Assembly (NCBI GenBank): GCA_037178675.1
Contig: JAYMGJ010000207.1
Coordinates: 1 to 64,000, forward strand
Source of the DNA: Scleroderma bovista
Taxonomy: Eukaryota; Basidiomycota; Agaricomycetes; Boletales; Sclerodermataceae
DNA length: 64,000 nucleotides
Reading direction: 5' to 3'
Position numbers and translations under genes: made by a program
The notes under the pieces: model-generated
Told to the model about the DNA's origin: nothing
The model's input: the letters and a program-made list of their open reading frames with translations, nothing else
Databases searched by the model: none
Part shown: piece by piece, positions 44,318 through 54,161 of the stretch
How the letters are laid out: the number at the start of each line of letters is the position of its first letter
Numbering within the stretch: position 1 is the first letter of the stretch

Positions 44318-47300
44318 ATGGAGTTACGCCTCAACGCATCCGCTCTCTCCGATCCCAACTCCCTTATGCCCTCCATCACGATTACGTCCCCCGTTGCTAT
44401 TCCTCCTGTTTCCGCTCTTGTTGACTCTGGCTCTAGTCACTGTTTCATAGATAGCAAATTTGTTAATAAACACACTCTTGAAACCTACGCAATCGCTCTG
44501 CTTGAACTCCGCCTCCTAGACGGTTCTACGAACACCTTCATTACTAAAGCCATCAAACTCGACATTCAGTTCTCCATAGGCGAAGTCAACTCCGAAACAT
44601 TCTACGTAACTCCGCTGGATTCCTCCTGCGTGCTGGTCCTCGGACATAGCTGGCTCACCCACTACAATCCGTTGATTGACTGGGTTTTGGGCCACATCAA
44701 ATTCCATAAAGGCACACTGCGAATGCCCGCATCCCTGGTACCTCCTTCTGTTGAGTCCGCCTCTGTGACTGCCTCCACGGCTCCGCCACCAGAGGACTCA
44801 TCTCCGCCCTCTGACTCCAACTCGCCTCAGTTGACCGCTCCCTATGTTTCGCTGATAGGCGCTGCTGCATTCGTGCGCGCTTGCAAACTCACGGGATCTA
44901 CCAACTTCACATTGTACATCCGCCCAGAAGACGCAAAGCTCTGCTCAGCCTCCACTGCCACTCCTGTCAATTCTCCCAATCTCTCCGCTGTGCCAGAAGT
45001 CTACCATGACTTCGCTGACGTCTTCAGCAAGGCAAAAGCTACCACGCTCGCTCCGCATCACGAGTATGATCTCCGAATCGATTTGGAGGAAGGCGCAAGC
45101 CCTCCACTGGGTACTGTGTACTCCCTTTCACAGACTGAATTAGGGGTGCTCCGCACATTCATCGACGAGCACCTCTCCTACGGCTTCATTCGACAGTCGA
45201 CCTCCGCTCATGGAGCTCCTGTCCTGTTCGTATGCAAAAAGGATGGATCACTCTGCCTCTGCGTCGACTACAGAGGACTGAACAAAATATCAAAGAAAGA
45301 CCGCTACCCACTCCCTCTCATCTCCGACCTCCTGGATTCCCCCAGCAAGGCAAAGATCTATTCAAAAATCGATCTCTGCCACGCGTACCATTTGGTCTGT
45401 ATCACTGAAGGGGATGAATGGAAGACCGCGTTTCGCATGTGGTATGGTTCCTTCGAGTGGAATGTCATGCCTTTCAGCTTGACCAATGCTCCCGCGGCTT
45501 TCCAGCGATTTGTTAACAGCATTCTCTCCGATATGCTTGATGTCTGTGTCGTCGTCTACCTGGACGTCATCCTTATCTACTCCGAAGACATTGAATCGCA
45601 TCAAAAGCATGTCCACGAAGTCCTCCGATGCCTCCGCAAGCATAATCTCTTTGCTAAACCGGAAAAGTGCGAATTCCATACCACCTCCACCGAATACCTG
45701 GGCTTCTGCCTCTCCCCCGATGGCCTTTCCATGTCCGCCGACAAAGTCAAAGCCATCTCTGACTGGCCAGGACCCCACAAGGTGAAGGATATCCAGTCCT
45801 TCCTCGGTTTTGCGAACTTCTACCGTTGCTTCATCTTCAACTACTCCGACATTGTCGTGCCTCTCACACGGCTTACCTGCAAAAACATTCCTTGGAATTT
45901 TGGTGAGGACTGTCGCTCCGCCTTTAACCTCCTGAAGAAGGCCTTCACCTCCGCTCCCATCCTTACCCACTGGGTCCCTGACGCTCCGCTGACTGTGGAG
46001 ACCGATGCTTCGGACTATGCCATCGCTGGAATCCTTTCCATCACTGGCTCCGACGAGGTCCTCTGCCCTGTCGCGTACTACTCGCGCACTCTGTCTGCTC
46101 CGGAGCTGAATTATGACACCCACGACAAGGAGCTTTTGGCCATTTTCAAGGCTTTTAAGCACTGGCGACACTACCTTGAGGGCTCCGCCACTCCGGTTGA
46201 TGTGGTCACCGACCACAAGAACTTGGAATATTTCTCCAGCTCCAAGGTCTTGACCCGCCGTCAAGCCCACTGGTCGGAGTACCTCTCCCAGTTCAACCTC
46301 GCCATCCACTTCCGCCCTGGACACCTTGGAGCTAAGCCTGATGCCCTCACTAGACGCTGGGACGTCTACCCAAAAGAGGGGGATAGGGACTACGCTCGGG
46401 TCAACCCACACAACCTCCGACCCATGTTCACCCAAGAACAACTCGCGTCCTCCCTTAGGGCAACAATTCTCCTCACTCCGGCAATCCGTGCTGCCATCCT
46501 CGTCAACGTGGAGCAACTCCACAAAGACATCCTCGCAGCTCTCCCCTCTGATCCTGTCGTGCTCAGCCACAAGTCCGACTCATCCGATTCTCGGTGGTCA
46601 TCAGACTCCGCTGGCCTACTCTGCCTTGATGATAGGATCTACGTGCCGGATGCTAATGATCTCCACCTCAGAGTCCTCCGCTACAAGCACGACCACCCGC
46701 TCTCTGGCCACTTCGGCCAAAACCGCACTTTGGAACTAGTCCGCCGGGAATATACCTGGCCAGGTGTCCGCACCTTCGTAAAAGACTACATAAGTTCCTG
46801 CACATCCTGCGGACATGCTAAGGTCCCTAGGCATAGGCCCTACGGCCTATTAAAACAACTTCCAATCCCCGCTCGCCCATGGCATTCCATATCCATGGAC
46901 TTCATCGAGCAACTACCCTCCTCCGATGGATTCACCTCCATCTTAGTTGTCATGGACTGCCTCTCGAAGCAAGGAATATTCATTCCGACCTACGACACCA
47001 TCACTTCCCTTGAGCTTGCCAAGCTCTTCGTCGCGCATGTGTTTTCCAAACACAGAGTACCCACCCATGTCACCTCCGACAGAGGTTCGGAGTTCGTTTC
47101 TCACTTCTTCCAATCGCTTGGAAAAGCACTCGGAATGACCTTACATTTCACCTCTGGCTATCACCCAGAAGGAGATGGTCAAACTGAGCGGATGAACCAA
47201 ACACTTGAGCAGTACCTCCAAATCTACTGCAATTATCAACAAGACAACTGGGCTGAACTCCTCCCACTTGCGGAGTTCACGTTTAATAACTCTCCCAGCG

Positions 47301-47503
47301 CAACCACTGGTGTCTCGCCCTTCTTCGCTAATAAAGGCTACCACCCTGACATTGCAGTAAACTCCGACTTGGGCCTCAGTTCCTCCCGCGCTCAAGAATA
47401 CACCTCCGACCTCAAGGAACTCCATGAGTTTCTCCACTCTGAGATGGCCCTTGCGCAACAGTGCTACCAAGGCCCCGCAGTATTGGGTTATGAGACTCAG
47501 TGA
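44318..47503 (+). CDS. Ty3/gypsy Pol (protease, RT, RNase H, integrase), RT active site altered
   Basis: A single open frame of 1061 aa. The retropepsin has ALVDSGSSHCFID. RT blocks are VDYRGLNKISKKDRYPLPLI, IDLCHAYHLV and FSLTNAPAAFQRFVN. The catalytic YLDD reads YLDV (VVYLDVILIYSE), a loss of an essential Asp. RNase H has ETDASDYAIAG, THDKELLAIFKAF and TDHKNLEYF. The integrase zinc finger is HDHPLSGHFGQ...CTSCGHAK; the core has ISMDFIE, TSDRGSEFVSHFF and YHPEGDGQTERMN (D,D,E intact). The frame ends GYETQ at 47503 without the C-terminal chromodomain expected in this lineage, so the element is truncated. It lies 59 bp after gag. Not functional for reverse transcription as it stands. Confidence 0.9.
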   Translation: MELRLNASALSDPNSLMPSITITSPVAIPPVSALVDSGSSHCFIDSKFVNKHTLETYAIALLELRLLDGSTNTFITKAIKLDIQFSIGEVNSETFYVTPLDSSCVLVLGHSWLTHYNPLIDWVLGHIKFHKGTLRMPASLVPPSVESASVTASTAPPPEDSSPPSDSNSPQLTAPYVSLIGAAAFVRACKLTGSTNFTLYIRPEDAKLCSASTATPVNSPNLSAVPEVYHDFADVFSKAKATTLAPHHEYDLRIDLEEGASPPLGTVYSLSQTELGVLRTFIDEHLSYGFIRQSTSAHGAPVLFVCKKDGSLCLCVDYRGLNKISKKDRYPLPLISDLLDSPSKAKIYSKIDLCHAYHLVCITEGDEWKTAFRMWYGSFEWNVMPFSLTNAPAAFQRFVNSILSDMLDVCVVVYLDVILIYSEDIESHQKHVHEVLRCLRKHNLFAKPEKCEFHTTSTEYLGFCLSPDGLSMSADKVKAISDWPGPHKVKDIQSFLGFANFYRCFIFNYSDIVVPLTRLTCKNIPWNFGEDCRSAFNLLKKAFTSAPILTHWVPDAPLTVETDASDYAIAGILSITGSDEVLCPVAYYSRTLSAPELNYDTHDKELLAIFKAFKHWRHYLEGSATPVDVVTDHKNLEYFSSSKVLTRRQAHWSEYLSQFNLAIHFRPGHLGAKPDALTRRWDVYPKEGDRDYARVNPHNLRPMFTQEQLASSLRATILLTPAIRAAILVNVEQLHKDILAALPSDPVVLSHKSDSSDSRWSSDSAGLLCLDDRIYVPDANDLHLRVLRYKHDHPLSGHFGQNRTLELVRREYTWPGVRTFVKDYISSCTSCGHAKVPRHRPYGLLKQLPIPARPWHSISMDFIEQLPSSDGFTSILVVMDCLSKQGIFIPTYDTITSLELAKLFVAHVFSKHRVPTHVTSDRGSEFVSHFFQSLGKALGMTLHFTSGYHPEGDGQTERMNQTLEQYLQIYCNYQQDNWAELLPLAEFTFNNSPSATTGVSPFFANKGYHPDIAVNSDLGLSSSRAQEYTSDLKELHEFLHSEMALAQQCYQGPAVLGYETQ

Positions 47504-47547
47504 TAAAGGAAGGTCACTATATTATCTACCTATTGGGTTATGAGACT
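47481..47547 (+). repeat. 17-bp direct repeat at the 3' edge of the gypsy element
   Basis: TATTGGGTTATGAGACT occurs at 47481-47497 and 47531-47547, 50 bp apart, spanning the point where pol similarity ends. Confidence 0.85.
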
Positions 47548-48769
47548 GGTATCTTGGAAAAAAGGTGTGGTGGGGGTTGCTGCAGTGGACCTAAAGGACA
47601 GAAGCTGTGGTAGGAAATTGGTAACCCTGTAGTAACCTCAGTAGATGTTCAAGCTACTACATTAGAGTAGTACCTGTAGTAACTACTACAAGTGAGTATG
47701 TGTAGAAATGAGTGTGTAATGGACTACTTACCCTCAGTAGATGTTCAAGCTACTGAGGGACTAATAGGAAAATACTACTGTGTATGTGCGCTAGGAAGGC
47801 TTATGTAAGCCACGCAGTCACGTGCCTAAGTACCTAGTAACATGTGCTGGTTAATTTACAACATGGTAGATAAGTCAGTTTATCTGGAAAAATTTGTAGA
47901 GGGACACTGTAAATTCCTGGGATGGGGTCTCAGCGCTGGAACCCAGTGATTGGAAGGCGGTGCTTTAGCAGACGTCGGGATCGGGATTATGCGAGGCGCC
48001 GCGACGTCAAACGAAATGTTCCGCTGGAGTGACGGCACCGTGTACCTCATGGGCGGGCGTACACTGACGGCATGAGCCATCAATGAGTGTTGCACCTTAC
48101 AGCGGTGTACAACACATGCTCTTTGACCTAGTTAGAAGTGGCTTATGAGCTGTGTAGCCATTGGATTTCATGCATACGAACAGTGTAATAACCATCTGTT
48201 GTACAGCAATGACTATGACGACATACTAGCAAGTCGCTTCTTTGAAGTTCTAGGTGACAGGTAGGTATGCTGGTACTACTGAGTGCGGAATTTTTTTGTC
48301 ATTCCAAGTGACGAAATGCCGTCATCTGAGCGTTCTCAGCGCTCACCATTGTCCCAGCCTGTCGGTGACAGGCTCAAGTTTTGCAGCTCATATTTACACC
48401 TCTGTGTAAATCTCACTGTAAATTTACTGCTTTACTCTACTTTACACTGACTTTACACCCCTTGCCAGCAATTTACTAGATTTACTGTTCGAACCAGTTG
48501 AACCACGAGGGTTGTGTGTCCATGTTTGACCATTTATGTCAATGCATCACCACAAGGCCTTGTAGTGCCGCCATGCCTCATTGATCCATCGTTGAGTCCT
48601 TTCCTCTACGCTCTCCCCCTACAAACCCCTGTATTAACGTTCGTGGACTCATCCATTGCCATCTCCAGATCGCAACTGACCTGTTCTAGGTGGCCGGAGC
48701 ACCTTCCCTCATTCTACACTGTGTAGATTGGGCCGATGTCATTTTATTGTGGGATATCAAGCATCATGT
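47504..48769. other. Non-coding spacer with small repeats
   Basis: No gene. CCTCAGTAGATGTTCAAGCT occurs twice (about 47635 and 47729). A hairpin CCTGTC-GGT-GACAGG lies near 48359-48373, and TGTAAAT/TTTAC motifs cluster at 48390-48490. Confidence 0.45.
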
Positions 48770-51700
48770 TTCCCACCAGTTGTCTTCTACATGCCAAAGG
48801 AATTGGGTGGTTGCTGCGGTCTTGGGGATGTTGTCTATGGGCCACGTCCTTATCCCCCCAGAGCGACTTATGGCGGTGGTCAAAGTGGATGGGTGTTGGA
48901 GGTTGGTTTCACTCTCTTTTACTCCCTGGCGATTACTCACTTCTGTGCTGGGATGTTCCTCTTAGGCTCTGCTCATGGTTGTCAGAGTACTTGATGAAAC
49001 ACAAGGAGGTGAATGTGCAAAACTGATGTCTTATTCTTGATGATCTAGAGGACAGCTGGGGCAGAGGGTATCCCGCATGTCAATACTCTTTTCCAGAAGG
49101 ATCGTCACGCGCTGTTTAAACGGTAAGTCTACTCTCTTATACATTTTGTGCCTGTTTGACCAAAGTTGATTACAGTAACCCATCGGTGGATGTCACGGCA
49201 TCATGGGGAAACGCGGCAGCTCAACAACTATCGTGTTGACATCATTGTTGTGCCGGGTGGTGTGGAAGGTATCTTGGAGCACACGTTGTTCAAGGGAACG
49301 TACTTCCCGACGTGAAAGGGTCTCTTCTGGGTAGAAGGCGTCTGGTTTCGAAGAGTCTATGCGATACAAGAAGCTCACCAATGCGCAACGTTCGAGTCTC
49401 AACTAAATTCCTAACCGTCGTTTCACGCTGTGGAGCCCGACGGTCAATCAAGCGAACGTCTATGTCGGTTTCCAGGTACAACTTGACTTGACTGGTATCT
49501 TCATGCACGGCAAGATCCCTGCCCTCGGGATCAGCTTGATGTGGCAAAAAAGTCAGTCAATTCTTAGCTCATAACGTAAGTTTTCACTGAGCGATACCCA
49601 TAGTTCACGAGAGCGTCGTCATGGACTTGTGTCAAGTGCTTGATCAAGAACTCGAGCCTTTCCAGATGGAGACGGTTCAAAAAGAAACGATCCACCCCCG
49701 AAAGAGTTACAAAATGAACTCGTCCTGCGCTGACATCTTGTTATTCTCGGCTTACAAGTGGAATATAACTCGACCTTCATTGGTCACTGAGGTATGTTCT
49801 TTCCTTTGCCTGCTGTTTTCTCAAATCAAGCTGATGTGAATTTCCTGTACTAGAATAAGGATATTCGGACAGTACGACGAGTAACAAATACTGGATCGAC
49901 GTCCAGCTTCATTGGGGTGACTTCGACTCACATGATATCGAGCGATATACTCGTGCGAAGTTCTTGGACTATGCACGTGTACTGTTTTGTTCTCATATCC
50001 CATCTACTGACTTTCTATCTTACCTGTCAGGTATCGGACTCTATGAGTATCTACCCGTCCCCCACAGGTGTTATGATTGGCATGGATCTCACGTACAACC
50101 TCTGGTCAGCGTATGGCAACTGGTTCCCTGGCATGAAGCCTTTGATTCAACAAGCCATGGCAAAAATTATGAAGGCAAACCCTGCTTGTCACGTTTTGCG
50201 AGAGCGCATCCGGAAGGGTCTCCAGCTGTATTCTTCAGAGTCGACGGAACCGTACTTGAATAGCCAGAACTACTCCGAACTGTTCTCCAATCAAATCATA
50301 TGTAAGCGCCCCAGTCCATATATATGTACAATATCAACTGGATATTAATCAACTCGTAGGGTTCGTGGATGACACCAATGTCTACTGTGTCACCATCCAC
50401 AAGACATTTGAGGGTAACTTGACCACCAAGCCTATCAGTAAGTGTTGCGCCTACGAATTATCGTGTTAAAGGTTTCAAATACTTTTTTTTCAGACGGCGC
50501 TATCTTTATATTTAACCCGAGATCTGGCCAATTGTTTTTGAAGGTCATTCATACCAGCGTCTGGGCGGGCCAGAAGCGTCTTGGACAGCTCGCAAAATGG
50601 AAGACCGCCGAAGAAGTTGCTGCCTTGGTCCGCTCGTTGCCCGTTGAAGAGCAGCCTAAGCAGGTTAATATTGCTTTGCTAACCGCCAGTGAGATTCGTG
50701 ACATCATCTTTCAGGTCGTCTGCGTCGATCGTCGCCCAGGGGATGTTCCAGCTGAGGGAGATAGTAAATCAGATGGAGAGAGGGGTGTGCCAGTATTTGG
50801 AGTGGGGGCTGAACATTGACCCGGCGACGTTGAAGGAATTCGAAGACATGGTATGCAAGGATTTTCCACCCCACCACCCACTGCCATACTGTTCACCGCC
50901 CCCACCTGTGGCCTCACTCGTTGCCGTCCAACGAGCAACGGTACTCTTTGCCCAATGCACAGTACGTGCCTTCACTGCCCTCATTCAACTCGCCCCCAGA
51001 GACTCCCTTGCCCTCATAATCTACGTCGTCACCCGCCTCATCTGTGTCACCCCCCACCCCAGTCGGCATCACAGATCTTTCTGCCAAGATCATGTTGGCT
51101 TCCACATCGCTGGGGTACTCGAAGCTATCAGAACACGTTCACGCACCACCAACCAAAAGCAAGATGTTCGCCTTCACCCCCCCCCCCCTGGCGGTATGGT
51201 AATATTTTACATATACACCTCTCACTTGTCAGTTGCATCTAGAGCAGGTTTTCTTCTCGACAAAAGAAGCCAGATATTGTACACGGTGGTGTCACCAATC
51301 TGGCCCCACGATTCGCTATTCAACGGACAAGAATTGCTATGTATACCCCACCTCTACATCGCATTTCATCGTCACACCCTCAGTGCAACGACGGCAATTG
51401 GCGGAACTTGAGAAGGGCACCGAGGCACAGGGCCAGGTCACCGCCATTCAGACGTAAGTTGATGCATGCCACATCTTCGAGTAAAGCTAATGCCTTTCCG
51501 TAGCCAAATGACTAACGTCCACGGTGATACCATACAGACTGTGACAACTACCAATTATGAACAACAGGTCTTCAGCAGCAAGTCGGACTGGTGTGTCCGT
51601 GCAATCTCCGCTACACATCTCTCTTCGCCTACAGCACATTTACCTGTCCAATGATGACGTGAAAGACGACGCTGGATCTTACACATATGTCCTGCCGAAG

Positions 51701-52170
51701 AACGTTCTGCGCGCCTTCATTACCGCTGCGGACCTTCAGACCCAGGTGGCTGCACTCCTGTACGGAGTTCCCCCCTCCCCCCCGATAACAAACACATCAA
51801 GGAAATTAGGGCGATAACTTGGCCACCTCAGCGCGGAATCAACGACACTGTTGAACCTCCCTCGCACCTTCCCAGGGACGACTTCTTACTAAAAGACCTT
51901 GACCCTCTCAGTGGGTGGATCAAGACTCAGGCGCTTGAGCTTAACCACCTCTCACCTACCGATGTTACGACACATGCCAAGGTGATGGCTGAGCACTCTG
52001 AATGTGGTCCATCGTCGATATGTATCACCGCCTTGTTCACGCCAGGCCCCATCTCGCTATCCTCATATTCCCTTACGGTACTTGGATTTGCTAGTCGGGC
52101 CACCTCGCAGCCCCTGATTACAAATCACAGCGCGTGTGCATCCAGCCCCTCGAGCCTTTTCAATACGAGC
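48770..52170 (+). pseudogene. Partial, degenerate copy of the PRP8 splicing-factor gene
   Basis: Fragments in the order of the Prp8 protein: [265 protein letters not shown]. Frameshifts, indels, a TGA in place of Trp after YFPT, and a deletion after VEEQPKQ show it is dead. Introns are retained, so it arose by DNA copying, not from mRNA. Prp8 is the core U5 snRNP protein and normally single copy. A cyclin fragment is embedded. Confidence 0.85.
50716..51200 (+). pseudogene. Cyclin gene fragment inside the PRP8 relic
   Basis: After IRDIIFQ of Prp8 the plus strand changes to [40 protein letters not shown]. This resembles the end of the cyclin box of basidiomycete cyclins (usual form REINQMEREMCQYLDWELN). 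Frame-shifted Ser/Pro-rich tail sequence follows (SAKIMLAS, KSKMFAFTPPPPW). Prp8 coding resumes by about 51380 (PSVQRRQLAELEKG). Orientation is the same as PRP8. The assignment rests on remembered family motifs and is moderate. Confidence 0.6.
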
Positions 52171-52173
52171 ACC

Positions 52174-53957
52174 ATGGGAATTGATGGATTATGGATGGTA
52201 AGTCAGCCATGCTGACTTGTGTTGAGAGCCAACTAATGCTTCCAGGTTGTTGCACCTGCTGCGAGTCGACGCGCACTGGACGAGTTTGTCGTTAGTGAGG
52301 GCTTTCGCCCACTCAATACAGGGGATGCCCCACAGCTCATGCGTGTTGGATTTAATGCAAGGTAAGGCGCATGCCGAATTGCATCCAGGACATAAAACTG
52401 ACTTACAATGGTCTACATAGCCTCTGGATGCATGCCGCTTGTGACGTTAACAACGCGAGCGCCGGTGAATCCCCTGAGATCCAAACCATATTTTATCACC
52501 TTGTCACCATCTCACAGATGTTACTCCACGCTCACTTTGTCTTCGACGGACCACAAATGCCAAGATGGGCGTGTGGAAAGCACAAGAGTGCACCCCATTT
52601 CCTTACACAATGCTTTCAAGAACTACTTTCCGCCTTCGGATTTACCTGGCATGAGGTACATTCATTGCTGCAACAGCCGCTGCAAGTGCTGACATCCTCC
52701 CGAGGCCCCTGGTGAAGCTGAAGCTGAACTTGCCAAGCTCAATGCCCTCGGCACCATTGATGCCATTGTGTCAGATGACAGTGATGTGCTCGTGTTCGGT
52801 GCGTCATGTGTTATTCGGAGGTAAGTCAGTTTCCTGGTTTTCAATGTTAGCAAAGCTGATGGACAATAGCTCCCTGCGACATGAACGTTACGAAGTGGTC
52901 GATGTTTTCACTGAAGATGCATTGAAGTATGGCGCCCACCTCAGCCGAGGTGGGTTACTGCTTATTGCGCTTATGAGCCGTGGTGACCGCAGTGTACGTC
53001 GTCGGTGTCCTGATCATTATTCACTGACACAGCTTTGACAGGATGGCATTCAAGGATGTGGTATTGGTATCGCGCACAGGCTTGCCCAGTATGGGCTAGG
53101 TGACACGCTCTTGCATGCCGCAAACACACTCCCCTTACTCGAATTCGTCTCAACATTCCTTGTTGATTGGCGGAAGGAGTTGTGTAGGGTTCTTACGTTG
53201 GATCCCCTTGGAATCCTGCAGCGCAAATATTGTGATCTTGCTCATGTCATTCAGGGCATGACTGACTTCCCTGATCCTGTTATCATTGCAAACTATTTGT
53301 CCCCTTTGACCTCGTGGTCGAAGGATGAGCCTGACCTTTCTGACTTGGCGACATGTCGTCAGCCTGACCTGACGGCTATCAGCCGATTCTGTGTACAGCG
53401 TTTCTCTTGGTCCACAGAAGCGGTCCTCAAAAATTTGAGTGGCGTTTGGACTGCTGTGGTCGTTCGAGCGCTCTGTCAGGTAAGCTACCAATGTCGTTAC
53501 AAGAAAGGCAGCTGATGTTTCCATCAAGCTCCCTCAACCACGCAACATGGCCTTTATGTTTTCACCTGCTGATCTTCACATTGTAACCTCACATCAGAAG
53601 TCGACACCCGCTCAGCCACTTACTGTATACAATGTGTCTGTTCGGAATGTATCGCTTCATGCAGCGACCATGTTTGGCATTTCAGGACATGTTGGCACAG
53701 CTCAAAAACCTCTAATCGCAGCCCGGCGTGTTCACGCTATGGAAATACCAGCCTGTGTGGTTGACTATGGCGCACCCCATCTATCACAGGGCTCTCGAGT
53801 CACTGGTCATAAGATGGTGTTGGTACGTGGCCTCGATATCGTGGAGGTGGAAACTTGTTAATCCCACCTGCAGACACCAATGCCTCTCGAGAAAGAAAAT
53901 GAAGTTGGAATTATATATGAGAAAAATAGTGTTATGGATCTCACAGTTTCGGATTGA
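52174..53957 (+). CDS. XPG/Rad2-family structure-specific nuclease (GEN1/PIN-like)
   Basis: Eight exons (52174-52197, 52246-52361, 52421-52655, 52705-52820, 52870-52993, 53042-53479, 53529-53822, 53874-53957) give 476 aa with no internal stop. N-terminal MGIDGLW starts the XPG-N domain; VFDGPQMPRW, APGEAEAELAKLNALG and VSDDSDVLVFGA mark the XPG-I active site. LIALMSRGD...GIQGCGIGIAH is the helix-hairpin-helix entry. The first metal-binding Asp expected in (I/V)GIDAS is Asn45 here (VGFNASLW), so activity may be reduced. The rest of the acids are present. This family cuts branched DNA and is expanded in Agaricomycetes. The last exon was added because a 51-bp intron gives a phase-compatible end; a stop at 53861 is the alternative. 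It follows the PRP8 relic directly and precedes the Crypton by 204 bp. Confidence 0.85.
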
Positions 53958-54161
53958 AAAGTTGTCGGGAGGGTCTTAAATATTGTCGTAGCAACAGTAG
54001 ACTTGACGAAGATCTGTATCTCATTAGATTTTTCTTGACCTTGTTGAATGTCAGACTTTGTGTCGTACTCGCATTTCAAATGTTGTGAACCATCTCTTGA
54101 CTACTCCCAGTACTGTAAACCCCCTGGCTACCTCAACACTCAAACTACATGCAACGGACAT

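Larger units (their letters stand above)
41769..47503 (+). mobile_element. Ty3/gypsy retrotransposon, plus strand, 3'-truncated
   Basis: 5' LTR 41769-42377, leader, gag 42901-44258, pol 44318-47503. No 3' LTR follows; coding sequence stops inside the integrase C-terminal region. Confidence 0.88.

Noticed and set aside
45362..46570. 402-codon minus-strand frame opposite gypsy pol
   Set aside because: Exact antisense of RT/RNase H coding sequence, whose codon usage keeps the opposite frame open.
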